Of a stretch of DNA of 36,075 nt, positions 9,481-18,027 are shown piece after piece; the first letter of the stretch is position 1; each line of letters starts with the position of its first letter. The notes beneath the pieces are model-generated. The model was not told the DNA's origin and ran no database searches. It saw only the letters and a list, made by a program, of their open reading frames with translations. Origin of the DNA: an uncultured bacterium. GTDB lineage: Bacteria > Bacteroidota > Ignavibacteria > Kapaibacteriales > UBA2268. The stretch is from NCBI GenBank assembly GCA_937875295.1, contig CALLXS010000102.1:1-36075 (forward strand), in the 5' to 3' direction. The position numbers and the translations under genes were made by a program.

Positions 9481-9512
9481 TAGGTAGCAGGGAGAGCTTC
9501 TAATTTCACCTA
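9481..9512 (-). promoter_or_regulatory. Possible structured leader of rplT
   Basis: In the rplT 5' region, TAGGT and ACCTA (paired segments 9508-9512 and 9481-9485) close a stem that continues through AGC/GCT (9496-9498 with 9486-9488). This leaves a 9-base bulge and a 7-base loop. It lies about 20 bases upstream of the GGAGG. L20 genes are often autoregulated through a leader that mimics its rRNA site, so this is a candidate. The stem is short and could be chance. Confidence 0.25.
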
Positions 9513-9528
9513 CAAACCAACTATTTAA

Positions 9529-9555
9529 TAATCCTATCTCAAAATAATAGGATTA
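9529..9555. repeat. Perfect 9-bp hairpin between metallopeptidase and rplT
   Basis: TAATCCTAT (9529-9537) and ATAGGATTA (9547-9555) are exact reverse complements with a 9-base loop. It starts 39 bases past the metallopeptidase stop and may be its terminator. The U tract is weak (TTAAATAG), so it may instead belong to the start of the rplT leader. Confidence 0.5.
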
Positions 9556-9587
9556 CAAAATTAATGAAATTTATTTAGATATGCAAA
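9556..9587 (-). promoter_or_regulatory. Candidate FCB-type promoter for rplT
   Basis: On the minus strand TTTG (9587-9584) is followed after 20 bases by TAATTTTG (9563-9556). This fits the TTTG-N19-TAnnTTTG promoter described for Bacteroidetes. The position, just past the metallopeptidase stop and about 105 bases before the rplT ATG, is sensible for a separate rplT transcript. Confidence 0.35.
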
Positions 9588-9593
9588 ATTATT

Positions 9594-10451
9594 TTATATA
9601 CTTCTTGCGTTAAAAGTATCGCCACCATTCATATCTCCGGATTTAAATCCTTTCATAAACCATCTACTTCTCTGCTCAGAAGTCCCGTGAGTAAAGCTAT
9701 CCGGCACTACATAGCCTTGATATTGCTTTTGCAATCTATCGTCACCTACAGCACTTGCAGCACCCATTGCTTCTTCAATATCTCCTGGCTCTAAGATATT
9801 CATTTTTTCAGCATAATGAGCCCACACTCCAGCAAAATAATCAGCTTGTAATTCTAATCTCACCATATATTGATTATATTCCTTTTCGCTTACTTGGTCC
9901 CTGAGTCTCATGACTTGCTGGCTTATTCCTAGTATGTTTTGTACATGGTGCCCTACTTCATGAGCTAGTACATAAGCCATAGCGAAATCACCCGGAGCAT
10001 TAAATTTTGCTTTTAATTCTTGGAAAAAACTTAAATCAATATATACTTTATTATCTCCAGTGCAATAAAATGGACCTGTCGAAGAACCAGCTCTGCCGCA
10101 AGCAGAGGTCACAGTACCTGAAAAAAGAACAAGTTTAGGATATTCATATTGCTTTCCATCTTGAGTAAATAATTTAGACCATACTGTTTCTAAATCCTTC
10201 ATTACAACTTTAGAAAAGGTTGCTAATTCCTCTTCTTGAGCACTTGGTTTATATTGTTCAGTTGCAGTTTGATTTTGGCTAGCGCTTTGTACAGAATCGA
10301 TTACCTGCCCCATGTCTCCACCACCAATAAACATATAAATTAGTGCTATTATAATACCACCAATTCCTCCACCTACTCCTAATTTACCACCGGAGCTCAT
10401 TCCTCTTCTGTCTTCGACATTAGAGCTTTGTTCTCTATTTTTCCATAACAT
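9594..10451 (-). CDS. Neutral zinc metallopeptidase, YpfJ-like
   Basis: This is a membrane-anchored protein of the putative neutral zinc metallopeptidase family (YpfJ type), 285 residues. After a short charged N-terminus (MLWKNREQSSNVEDRRG) comes one Gly/Ile-rich membrane segment at residues about 24-45. A linker follows, and then the catalytic domain. HEVGHH at 164-169 gives two zinc ligands and the catalytic Glu165. Glu200 in ELQADYFAG is the likely third ligand. CGRAGSSTGPFYC contains two conserved cysteines that could form a disulfide, which suits a periplasmic catalytic domain. The C-terminal THGTSEQRSRWFMKGF motif is typical of the family. The start has AAAGGA about 10 bases upstream. 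Physiological substrates of this family are not established. Confidence 0.9.
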   Translation of the reverse strand: MLWKNREQSSNVEDRRGMSSGGKLGVGGGIGGIIIALIYMFIGGGDMGQVIDSVQSASQNQTATEQYKPSAQEEELATFSKVVMKDLETVWSKLFTQDGKQYEYPKLVLFSGTVTSACGRAGSSTGPFYCTGDNKVYIDLSFFQELKAKFNAPGDFAMAYVLAHEVGHHVQNILGISQQVMRLRDQVSEKEYNQYMVRLELQADYFAGVWAHYAEKMNILEPGDIEEAMGAASAVGDDRLQKQYQGYVVPDSFTHGTSEQRSRWFMKGFKSGDMNGGDTFNARSI

Positions 10452-10541
10452 AAATATAGTTCCTTTGTATAAATTTTTATATATAAATTAATTATTATAT
10501 TGTATAAACGAAAAATATTTTTTTATCACTTAAATAATTAG

Positions 10542-10605
10542 TTATTTTAGATTGTTTTGATTTAATGGCTCAAAATATGCTATAAATTAAAATAATCTAA
10601 AATGA
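10542..10605 (+). ncRNA. Long hairpin upstream of motA, possible RNA element
   Basis: The arm at 10545-10564 pairs with 10583-10602 over 20 continuous positions, 18 Watson-Crick and two G-U on the + strand. An extra A is bulged, then TGGC (10566-10569) pairs with GCTA (10579-10582), again with a G-U, leaving a 9-base loop. Three further pairs extend the base to 10542/10605. All wobbles are G-U only if the + strand is transcribed; on the minus strand they would be A-C mismatches. This favours a + strand RNA: a small RNA or a long motA leader. There is no adjacent U tract, so it is not a standard terminator. A decayed miniature inverted-repeat element is an alternative. There is no experimental support. 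Confidence 0.4.
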
Positions 10606-10717
10606 AAGACGATAATATTATATATTATTATCATACTTACAAAATGCAATATAAAAATAATATGATTAATAATAATCGTTTTGATAAAAAATTAATTTTA
10701 AATCAACTAGGATATTA

Positions 10718-11503
10718 ATGAAGGCAAGTACTTTATTTGGAATAATATTAGGATTAGTAGCCATATTTGGTGCATATTTATTAGATGGTGGTAAATTAGA
10801 ATCTCTTTTTATGGTTACTCCATTAGTAATTGTAATCGGTGGTACATTATCAGCTGGATTAGCAGGGTCAAGTTTCAAACAAATGGCTAAAATGCCTAAA
10901 TTATTCGCTATTGCAATTAACCCACCGGAATGGAATAAAATTAAAATAATTGATAAAATTTCTTATTTATCGAAAAAGTCAAGAAAAGAAGGAATTTTAT
11001 CTCTTGAAAGTGAATTAAAAGGTATTGATTATCCATTTATGAAAAAATTACTCAAAGCATGCATCGATGGTGCAGATCCAGAAACTTTTGAGGCAATTGC
11101 AGATTCTGAAATTACTCATATTAGCAAAAGACATAATGAAGGTATCGAATTATTTAATAAGCTAGGTGGTTATTCACCTACAATGGGTATTATTGGTACT
11201 GTAATGGGTCTAATTCTTACATTATCTAATGCTGGGTCAGATCCTACAGAGTTAATTGGTCATATTGCTACAGCTTTTATTGCGACTATGTGGGGTATTG
11301 TACTTGCTAATATTTTGTGGCTACCTGTATCAGATAAATTAAAACGAATCCATAGAGATGAGTTAGAAATAATGCAATTAATTGTAAATGGAATTAATGG
11401 ATTGCATATAGGAGAAAATCCATCTACTATTCGCTCTAAATTAATGAGTATTTTCCCTATTCCAGAACAAGATAAATATATTACTAGAAATAATAATCAA
11501 TAA
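10718..11503 (+). CDS. motA: MotA-type motor stator protein (MotA/PomA)
   Basis: This is the inner-membrane stator subunit that with MotB couples ion flow to flagellar rotation. The 261 residues fit MotA/PomA. There are two N-terminal membrane segments (about 2-22 and 32-50), a cytoplasmic loop with the charged stretch RKEGILSLESEL, and two C-terminal membrane segments. The signature SPTMGIIGTVMGL carries Pro154, matching the functional Pro173 of E. coli MotA. AGGATATTA before the ATG supports the start. No motB follows, although motA-motB are normally paired. The glycosyltransferase gene begins 12 bases later. It could serve flagella encoded elsewhere or another MotA-driven machine. The ExbB/TolQ family is less likely because the PomA-type N-terminus is present. 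Confidence 0.9.
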   Translation: MKASTLFGIILGLVAIFGAYLLDGGKLESLFMVTPLVIVIGGTLSAGLAGSSFKQMAKMPKLFAIAINPPEWNKIKIIDKISYLSKKSRKEGILSLESELKGIDYPFMKKLLKACIDGADPETFEAIADSEITHISKRHNEGIELFNKLGGYSPTMGIIGTVMGLILTLSNAGSDPTELIGHIATAFIATMWGIVLANILWLPVSDKLKRIHRDELEIMQLIVNGINGLHIGENPSTIRSKLMSIFPIPEQDKYITRNNNQ

Positions 11504-11515
11504 TTAAAGTCAAAT

Positions 11516-13852
11516 ATGAAGAATATTAGCTTATCAGTTTGCCTAATTGTAAAAAACGAAGAAAAGATGATAGAGGAGTGCCTACTCTCTGTCAAAGATA
11601 TTGCAGATGAAATAATTTTAGTTGATACAGGTTCTACTGATAAAACATTAGAAATAGCTAAAAAATTTAATTGTAAAATTATTGAATCAAAATGGCAAAA
11701 TGATTTTGCATTGGCAAGAAATATTTCAATTGACCATGCAACTAGTACTCATATATTAATAATCGATGCTGATGAAAGATTAATTAATCCAGAACTTATT
11801 ATTCCTACTATCGAAAAATCAAATAGCGATATTGGTGGATGGTTAATTAAAAACATTTCAAATGCAAGTAAAGATGGTGGAATAACAAATAATACTTTCG
11901 TCAATGATATTCTTAGACTTTTTATTAATAATAAAAAAATAAGATACAAGGGAATAATTCACGAACAAATAATTAATTCTATTATTGACAATGGATACAA
12001 AATAGAAATCACGGACATTAAAATGTTGCATTTAGGTTATAGCCTTGATAAAACTCAAATGGAAATTAAACAAAAAAGAAATTTAGACTTGTTAAACAAG
12101 CAAATTGAGCTATATCCTGATGATTATTACTCATTATTTCAAAGATCTAAAACTAGTATTGCTTTAGGAAATATATCTGAAGCAGAAGAAGATATTAATA
12201 AATTCTTCAAAATTGCTCCTGAAAAAGGCACAACATATCCTCAGGCTTTAAATTATGGTGCTATTATAGCAGTGCATAATCAAGATAAAGATTTAGCAAT
12301 TAAGAGAGCTAAAAAATCATTAGAATTAATCCCACATCAAACCTTTGCACATTTTATATTAGGTGATATCGCTTTATCAAATGATGATTTTTCAAATGCA
12401 CTCAATCATTTTTTTCAATTAGAATTTGAATCTCAAAATAAAGATACTTTTGCTCATATAATTGGCGACTACATTATGCCTTATGAAGAGTTACAATTTA
12501 AAATTGGTAAATCTTATATTGGGCTAAAAGACTATAATAATGCGGAAAAGCATTTTAAGTTAGGTAATAATTATAATTCCGAAGATTCAAACAATCTAAT
12601 TGGATTAGCAAATATTGAATTTATTAATAAAAATTATTCTTCAGCAAAATTACTCTTAGAAAAAGCAAATAAAAATAAGCCAAACGACCCTGAAATATTA
12701 AAATATTTACGTCAATTAAATAATTCCACTGAAGCTATTTCATTGAGAAAAGAAAAAGAAAACCTTACAAATCAAATTAAAATTGATGACATTATTCCGC
12801 TTAAATTAAATACAAGTAATCCTCTAATTTCTTTATCAATGATCGTTAAGAATGAAGCAAAATTCCTTCCTGATTGCATTGAAAGTGTAAGAGATGTTGT
12901 CGATGAGATGATTATTGTTGATACTGGCTCAACAGATAATACTGTAGAAATTGCTGAAAAATATGGTGCTACTGTTTATCATATTGAATGGAAAGATGAT
13001 TTTGCTTTTGCTAGGAACGAAAGTCTCAAGCATTGCAAAGGTAAATGGGTATTGTATTTAGATGCTGATGAAAGATTGAAAGAAAAGTCTAAAAATGAAA
13101 TAATATTTTTGGCAAATAACTCAATTGAGAAAATTGGTGGATATATATGTAATATTGAAAGTTTGCATTTACAAAGTGACGGTACAACTGATATGCACAA
13201 GGGTGGTTACCCAAGGTTTTTCCGAAATTATGGTTATCCCACAATATTTTTCGTAGGTAGAATCCACGAGCAAATCACTCCATCAATTTTTGCATTAAAT
13301 AAGGCAATAGATTTTTCAAATATCGAAATTAAACATCTTGGGTATGATACTTCCCTTGAAGTAATGGAGAAAAAAGTACGCAGAAATTATGCTTTGCTAA
13401 TTAAACATGTGCAAGATGAACCGGAAAATGCTTATGCTTGGTTCCAACTTGGGCAGACTTTAGGTATGATGCAATTAAATAAAGAATCAGAAGATGCTGT
13501 GAAAGTTGCTATCGAACTTGGTACTTTAAAAAGCTCTGTAGCATGTTCTGCATATTCACTATTGGCTCAATATGCAAAAGCTAGAAAAAGTTTTGACGAA
13601 GCATTAAATTATTGTAATAAATCTTTAGAAATAGCACCAGAACAGGTTTATACTACATTTCTAAAAGCGCTAATATATATGCAAAAAGGTGAACCAGAAA
13701 TTGCTGAACCTATAATCGAGGAAGTGATTCAAATTAAGAATCGCAAAAGAGGAGCTCCTCATAGTGGCTTTGATATTGAATTAGATTTAGATTATATTAA
13801 TAAAGGTCTCGAACATTGCAGAAAAATGATAAAAGATAAAAAAGGTAATTAA
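11516..13852 (+). CDS. Tandem family 2 glycosyltransferase with TPR repeats
   Basis: This 778-residue protein contains two copies of a GT-A glycosyltransferase domain of the WaaE/beta-glucosyltransferase type, each followed by tetratricopeptide repeats. Copy one starts at residue 6 (CLIVKNEE, VDTGSTDKT, DFALARN, DADER with Asp84). Copy two starts near 436 (SMIVKNEAK, VDTGSTDNT, DFAFARN, DADER with Asp516). The copies are offset by 432 residues, and both keep the DxD-like metal/sugar motif and the ARN motif, so both look active. TPR-like helices fill about 200-420 and 640-770. There is no signal or membrane segment, so it is cytoplasmic. Donor and acceptor are unknown. It lies between motA and priA in a tight run (12 and 6 base gaps). 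A link to flagellin or surface-protein glycosylation is only suggested by motA. Confidence 0.9.
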   Translation: MKNISLSVCLIVKNEEKMIEECLLSVKDIADEIILVDTGSTDKTLEIAKKFNCKIIESKWQNDFALARNISIDHATSTHILIIDADERLINPELIIPTIEKSNSDIGGWLIKNISNASKDGGITNNTFVNDILRLFINNKKIRYKGIIHEQIINSIIDNGYKIEITDIKMLHLGYSLDKTQMEIKQKRNLDLLNKQIELYPDDYYSLFQRSKTSIALGNISEAEEDINKFFKIAPEKGTTYPQALNYGAIIAVHNQDKDLAIKRAKKSLELIPHQTFAHFILGDIALSNDDFSNALNHFFQLEFESQNKDTFAHIIGDYIMPYEELQFKIGKSYIGLKDYNNAEKHFKLGNNYNSEDSNNLIGLANIEFINKNYSSAKLLLEKANKNKPNDPEILKYLRQLNNSTEAISLRKEKENLTNQIKIDDIIPLKLNTSNPLISLSMIVKNEAKFLPDCIESVRDVVDEMIIVDTGSTDNTVEIAEKYGATVYHIEWKDDFAFARNESLKHCKGKWVLYLDADERLKEKSKNEIIFLANNSIEKIGGYICNIESLHLQSDGTTDMHKGGYPRFFRNYGYPTIFFVGRIHEQITPSIFALNKAIDFSNIEIKHLGYDTSLEVMEKKVRRNYALLIKHVQDEPENAYAWFQLGQTLGMMQLNKESEDAVKVAIELGTLKSSVACSAYSLLAQYAKARKSFDEALNYCNKSLEIAPEQVYTTFLKALIYMQKGEPEIAEPIIEEVIQIKNRKRGAPHSGFDIELDLDYINKGLEHCRKMIKDKKGN

Positions 13853-13858
13853 CTAATT

Positions 13859-16378
13859 ATGCTAAAAAGAATTAGCGTAGCTCTTCCAGTAGTTCTAGAT
13901 AAATTATTTGATTATTATATTTCTTCTGAAATTATTCCAGAAGAAATTGATAATTCACTTATAGGAAAAAGAGTATTAGTACCTTTCGGCAATTCTCGCA
14001 AATTAATAGGAGTAATATTAGACGAGTCATCTAAGGAATCAGCAGATACTTTAAAATATGCTATCCAAATAATTGATTCAACACCAATTTTTAGCGATAA
14101 TATGATAAAATTCCTTAACTGGATATCTAAATATTACCTCGCTCCAATTGGTGAAGTTTACAAAACCGCTACCCCATCTACTCTTGGCTTAAAGTCCAAA
14201 ATAAAAATTAAATTAATTGAATTTGATAAACAAGTCCTTTCATCAAAACTTTCTAAATATCCAAGTTTAAATAAAATTGTATCAAAATTAATTCAATATA
14301 ATAATATAAGTACCTATTCTAATTTAAGAAAATCTTTTCCTATTAATTTACATCAGAAATTAAATTCTTTGAGTGATTTAGGGATAATTGAAATATCTGA
14401 AATTAATCCAAGTATTGTAAAAAACAAATTAACTAGATTTGTAAGAATTAATCCTGAATTATATATTGAAAAAAATATTTTAGAAAATGAAATTATTAAA
14501 ATGGAAAAGAAAGCTCCAAAAAGATATATTTTGATGAATTATTTATTATATAATAATCCACAAAATAAATTTATTCCAATTTCTGAAGTAATCAAAGAAA
14601 CTAATGCAAATAATTCAATAATTAATTCTTTAATAAAATCAGAAGTTCTAGAACTTAATGAAATTGAAGAAAGAAAAACAACTAGCGATGAATTTAAATT
14701 AGCCCACAAAATTGAAATCGATATTAAACTTACTGACGAACAAGATAATGTATTTAATAATATTCTAAGAAAATATAATTCTAATAATCAAAAGCCATCA
14801 TTAATTTATGGTGTTACCGGAAGTGGCAAGACTTTAATATATATGAATATGATTAAGGCAGTAATCAAGAATAATCAATCTACTATTGTCTTGCTACCAG
14901 AAATATCGCTCACTCCTCAATTTATTGATAGATTTGAATTATCCTTCCCAAATCAAATTTCGGTTATTCATTCTCGCATTTCAATTAGTGAAAGAGAGCA
15001 AGCATACAAAGATATTAGAACAGGGAAATCAAAAATAATAATAGGAGCAAGGTCTGCATTATTTGCCCCAACTCAAAATTTAGGTTTAATTATTGTCGAT
15101 GAAGAACACGATAGTTCTTTCAAGCAAATTTCACCAAATCCACGCTATAATGCAAGAGACTGTGCAATAATGAGAGCTAAAATTGAAAATTCAGCAATTA
15201 TACTTGGCTCAGCTACTCCCTCGATTGAATCAATGTATAATTCAAGCATTGATAAATATGATTTGTATAAAATAATGAATCGTGCAGATAATGCGAAATT
15301 ACCTAAAATTAATGTAATTGATATGATTGATGCCTCGAAGCAAGGGCAAATTTATAATAAAACATTATCTAAAACACTATTAAATGAAATTGAAAAAAGA
15401 ATCATTAAAAAAGAAGGAATAATACTTCTTCAAAATAGAAGAGGGTTCGCATCAGTTGTGCAATGCCAAAATTGCGGTTATATTGCAGAATGTAAAAATT
15501 GTTCTGTAGTTTTGACTTATCATAAATTTGGAGATTTAAATAAATGCCATTATTGTGATTATTCGGAAGCGTATTCTCGAACTTGTCCAAAATGTGCTTC
15601 AAAAGAATTAAAAATTTCTGGTTCCGGCACTCAAAAAATTGAAGAAGATATAATTGCATATTTTGATGATAAAAATATTAAAGTATCTATCGAGCGAATG
15701 GATTTCGATACTACTTCTCAGCAAGGTTCGCATAGAAAAATACTTGAACGATTCTCAAAAGGTGTTACTGATATTTTAATTGGAACTCAAATGGTTGCTA
15801 AAGGGCTTGATTTTGATAGAGTAACAATGGTTGGAATTACAAATGCTGATATACAATTAATGCTTCCAGATTTTAGAGCAAATGAGCGGACTTTTCAACT
15901 ATTGACTCAAGTAGCAGGTCGTGCTGGGAGAAATAGCGAAAAGGAAGGTGAAGTATTTATCCAAACTCATATACCGGATAATCCAGCTATAAAGTCAGTA
16001 ATTAATTCTTCATATAGAAAATTTTATGATGAAGAAATTATATCACGCCAAGCAGCATTTTATCCTCCATTTACTCGATTTAATGTAATTGAATTTAGTA
16101 GCGATAATCAACAATTAGTAATAGAACATAGTAATATTTTCTTTTCTTTATTGACAAAAAATAAAAGTCTAATTATTCATCCCCCTGTAATTCCATTAAT
16201 TGAAAAAATTAGAGAAAAATATAGAAGAATAATAGTAGTAAAATCAATTAAATCTCATGATATTACTGGTCGCACTCTTCATAATACAATATCAAAAGCA
16301 TTAAATTACTATCAATCTCATTATTCTATTTCCAAAGTATCGATTAAAGTTGATCTTGATGCAAATAGCGGTATTTAG
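13859..16378 (+). CDS. priA: Primosomal protein N', replication restart helicase
   Basis: PriA is a 3'-5' DNA helicase that recognises stalled forks and reloads the replisome. The 839 residues are full length. The N-terminal 3' DNA-binding domain (IGKRVLVPFGNSRKLIGVI) is followed by a winged-helix-like region. The helicase core has Walker A GVTGSGKT (318-325) and Walker B DEEH (414-417). A zinc-binding block has four CxxC pairs, from CQNC at 536-539 to CPKC at 576-579, all eight cysteines present. The late helicase motifs GTQMVAKGLDFDRV and QVAGRAGR are also present. The ATG lies 6 bases after the glycosyltransferase stop, so expression is probably coupled. The region between the N-terminal domain and the helicase core is unusually rich in Asn, Ile and Lys, consistent with the AT-rich genome. 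Confidence 0.97.
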   Translation: MLKRISVALPVVLDKLFDYYISSEIIPEEIDNSLIGKRVLVPFGNSRKLIGVILDESSKESADTLKYAIQIIDSTPIFSDNMIKFLNWISKYYLAPIGEVYKTATPSTLGLKSKIKIKLIEFDKQVLSSKLSKYPSLNKIVSKLIQYNNISTYSNLRKSFPINLHQKLNSLSDLGIIEISEINPSIVKNKLTRFVRINPELYIEKNILENEIIKMEKKAPKRYILMNYLLYNNPQNKFIPISEVIKETNANNSIINSLIKSEVLELNEIEERKTTSDEFKLAHKIEIDIKLTDEQDNVFNNILRKYNSNNQKPSLIYGVTGSGKTLIYMNMIKAVIKNNQSTIVLLPEISLTPQFIDRFELSFPNQISVIHSRISISEREQAYKDIRTGKSKIIIGARSALFAPTQNLGLIIVDEEHDSSFKQISPNPRYNARDCAIMRAKIENSAIILGSATPSIESMYNSSIDKYDLYKIMNRADNAKLPKINVIDMIDASKQGQIYNKTLSKTLLNEIEKRIIKKEGIILLQNRRGFASVVQCQNCGYIAECKNCSVVLTYHKFGDLNKCHYCDYSEAYSRTCPKCASKELKISGSGTQKIEEDIIAYFDDKNIKVSIERMDFDTTSQQGSHRKILERFSKGVTDILIGTQMVAKGLDFDRVTMVGITNADIQLMLPDFRANERTFQLLTQVAGRAGRNSEKEGEVFIQTHIPDNPAIKSVINSSYRKFYDEEIISRQAAFYPPFTRFNVIEFSSDNQQLVIEHSNIFFSLLTKNKSLIIHPPVIPLIEKIREKYRRIIVVKSIKSHDITGRTLHNTISKALNYYQSHYSISKVSIKVDLDANSGI

Positions 16379-16383
16379 CTTAA

Positions 16384-16412
16384 TTGACATTTTTTTTATA
16401 TTGAAATAATAA
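16384..16412 (+). promoter_or_regulatory. Possible promoter upstream of the DHH phosphoesterase gene
   Basis: TTGACA (16384-16389) is separated by 17 bases from TAATAA (16407-16412), a sigma-70-like arrangement in the 88-base gap after priA. The -35 box also forms a 7-bp dyad, ATTGACA (16383-16389) with TGTCAAT (16417-16423). In an FCB organism this consensus may not be the one used, so confidence is low. Confidence 0.3.
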
Positions 16413-16466
16413 ATTTTGTCAATAATTTAAATAAATCGCCGTCTTTATGAATATCTATTATTTAAT

Positions 16467-17495
16467 TTGAAAAGTGTGAGTAAAGAAGAAGAGATAAATA
16501 TAATTCGTGAAATTAATATTTTAATCGAAAAATCGAAAAATATATTAATTTTATCACACGAAAATCCCGATGGTGACTCTATTGGCTCTTCCCTAGCAAT
16601 GTATTCATATATAAACTCCACTAATACAAATGTAAAGATTTACTTTCCTAACTCCATTCCTAAAGCGTATTCATTTCTACAATCTTCATCTGAAATCAAC
16701 ATTTTTAATGATTCTAAGAAAAATGACATTGAAAATGCTGATTTAATAATTATTCTCGATGTAAACGCATATCATAGAATAGGGAAAATTGGAGAAATTT
16801 TGGAAGATTTAAATAATAATTCAATAAATAAAAATATTATTTTAATTGATCATCACATTAACCCAAAGATAAATGCAACTATTTCATTAATTGATGAAAA
16901 TTCGTCTTCAACTGGAGAATTAGTCTATAAAGTCTTGGAAGCTAATGACAGATTCCAAATGAATAAAAATATAGCTGAATGTATATATACAGCAATTCTA
17001 ACTGATACTGGTGGATTTAGACATAATTCTACTACAAAAACATCGCACATATTAGCATCAGAATTATTGCAATTTGGAATAGATATCACAGAAATTTACA
17101 ATAATATTTACAATCAAATGCCTATTAATATTTTGCATATTTTAGGTAGAGCATTTTTATCGAGCAAATTATATCACGAAGGAAAGCTCAATATAATGTA
17201 CTTGACCGAAAATGATTTAGATGAATTTAATGTAATACCCGAAGAATTAAATAATTTTTCTGAGACTACGCTAAATGTAAAAAATGTGCTTGCTGGAGTA
17301 TTTATCTCAAAGCATAAAAGCAATAATTATTACAAACTTTCATTTAGATCACGTGGTAATATCGATATACGTAGTATTGCATTACAATATAATGGAGGCG
17401 GACATTTTAATGCTGCTGGTGGCAAAGAATATAATTTAAATTTGCCAGATTTAATTAAAGATATTGTAGAAAAAACAAAATTAATATTTAAATAA
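16467..17495 (+). CDS. nrnA: DHH family phosphoesterase, NrnA-like nanoRNase/pAp phosphatase
   Basis: NrnA-type enzymes degrade short oligoribonucleotides and dephosphorylate 3'-phosphoadenosine 5'-phosphate, using Mn in the cytoplasm. The 342 residues include the DHH domain motifs SHENPDGDS (His31, Asp35, Asp37), DHH at 128-130 and LTDTGGFRH, and the C-terminal DHHA1 motif GGGH (310-313) within GGGHFNAAGG. Length and order match the bacterial NrnA family; relation to RecJ is excluded by the short length. No ATG opens the frame. TTG at 16467 or GTG at 16476 must be used, and neither has a clear ribosome binding site, so the N-terminus is uncertain by a few residues. It follows priA by 88 bases and may have its own promoter. 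Confidence 0.92.
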   Translation: MKSVSKEEEINIIREINILIEKSKNILILSHENPDGDSIGSSLAMYSYINSTNTNVKIYFPNSIPKAYSFLQSSSEINIFNDSKKNDIENADLIIILDVNAYHRIGKIGEILEDLNNNSINKNIILIDHHINPKINATISLIDENSSSTGELVYKVLEANDRFQMNKNIAECIYTAILTDTGGFRHNSTTKTSHILASELLQFGIDITEIYNNIYNQMPINILHILGRAFLSSKLYHEGKLNIMYLTENDLDEFNVIPEELNNFSETTLNVKNVLAGVFISKHKSNNYYKLSFRSRGNIDIRSIALQYNGGGHFNAAGGKEYNLNLPDLIKDIVEKTKLIFK

Positions 17496-17700
17496 TTTTT
17501 TCTTTATATGAAATAAACAATTATATAATGTTTAATTTTTCTGACACTTTTTTTTGAAATTATTAGGTTATTTAAAATTTTTATACGATATTTGAGTACT
17601 TTTTTATTTTGAAGTAGTTTTTTTAAAAAATTTTATAAACTTTTAATATTGATAACTAAACATAAAATAAATAAATTTAACTTTTTAACACTTTTTAAAA

Positions 17701-17705
17701 GGAGG
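17701..17705 (+). promoter_or_regulatory. Strong Shine-Dalgarno before the small lipoprotein gene
   Basis: AAAAGGAGG ends 5 bases before the ATG at 17711. It is one of only three full GGAGG sites seen in the window (the others are before rplT and nuoM) and it fixes the start. It suggests this small lipoprotein is translated at a high level. Confidence 0.75.
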
Positions 17706-17710
17706 ATATA

Positions 17711-18001
17711 ATGCTGATGAAAAGCTCAATAAAAGCTATGGCTTTAACAATTGTAGTCGCAGCAGCATCTTTCGGTTTTTCTGGTTGCTCAAGTAAAATA
17801 ACTGAAGAACAAATGGCAACTTTGAGAACTTTAAGAGGCGAAGAGCGCAGCTTAAACGAAACCATTCAATCAAAAAGAGATGAAATTTCGAGACTTCAAG
17901 GAGAGCTTGAAAGAAGAAATGGCGAATTAAGAGACTGCAACGAAAGAAAAGCTCAGTTACAGGGCAAATTACAAAACTGGCCAAATGTGTGGCCTCAATA
18001 A
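17711..18001 (+). CDS. Small coiled-coil lipoprotein, 96 aa
   Basis: This is a secreted lipoprotein with lipobox FSGC and lipidated Cys26. The mature 70 residues are nearly one continuous coiled coil (about 30-89) with heptad Leu/Ile spacing, ending in a Trp/Pro tail (WPNVWPQ). The only other cysteine is Cys76 in a DCN motif. Size and plan resemble Lpp-like outer membrane lipoproteins, but it lacks Lpp's C-terminal lysine and is not homologous by eye. The coiled coil aligns with that of the next gene's product: EIxRLxxELxR then LRDCN here, EIxKLxxDLDR then VKDCN there. The two genes are 26 bases apart. An outer membrane tether is my inference. Function is otherwise unknown. The strong ribosome binding site suggests abundant protein. 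Confidence 0.8.
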   Translation: MLMKSSIKAMALTIVVAAASFGFSGCSSKITEEQMATLRTLRGEERSLNETIQSKRDEISRLQGELERRNGELRDCNERKAQLQGKLQNWPNVWPQ

Positions 18002-18027
18002 TTATCATCTTTTTTTACTAAATTGAA

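Noticed and set aside
9481..9500. GGTAGCAGGGAGAGCTTC resembling a 23S rRNA stretch, near rplT
   Set aside because: The likeness is on the + strand while rplT is transcribed from the minus strand, so it cannot be an rRNA mimic in the rplT leader; probably chance.
10611..10632. Short GATAATA/TATTATC palindrome next to the motA hairpin
   Set aside because: All but one base pair per arm is A-T; in DNA this AT-rich such dyads are expected by chance.
16447..16470. Seven-codon ATG frame overlapping the NrnA TTG start
   Set aside because: Too short to be supported, no ribosome binding site, different frame from nrnA and no sign of a leader-peptide mechanism.
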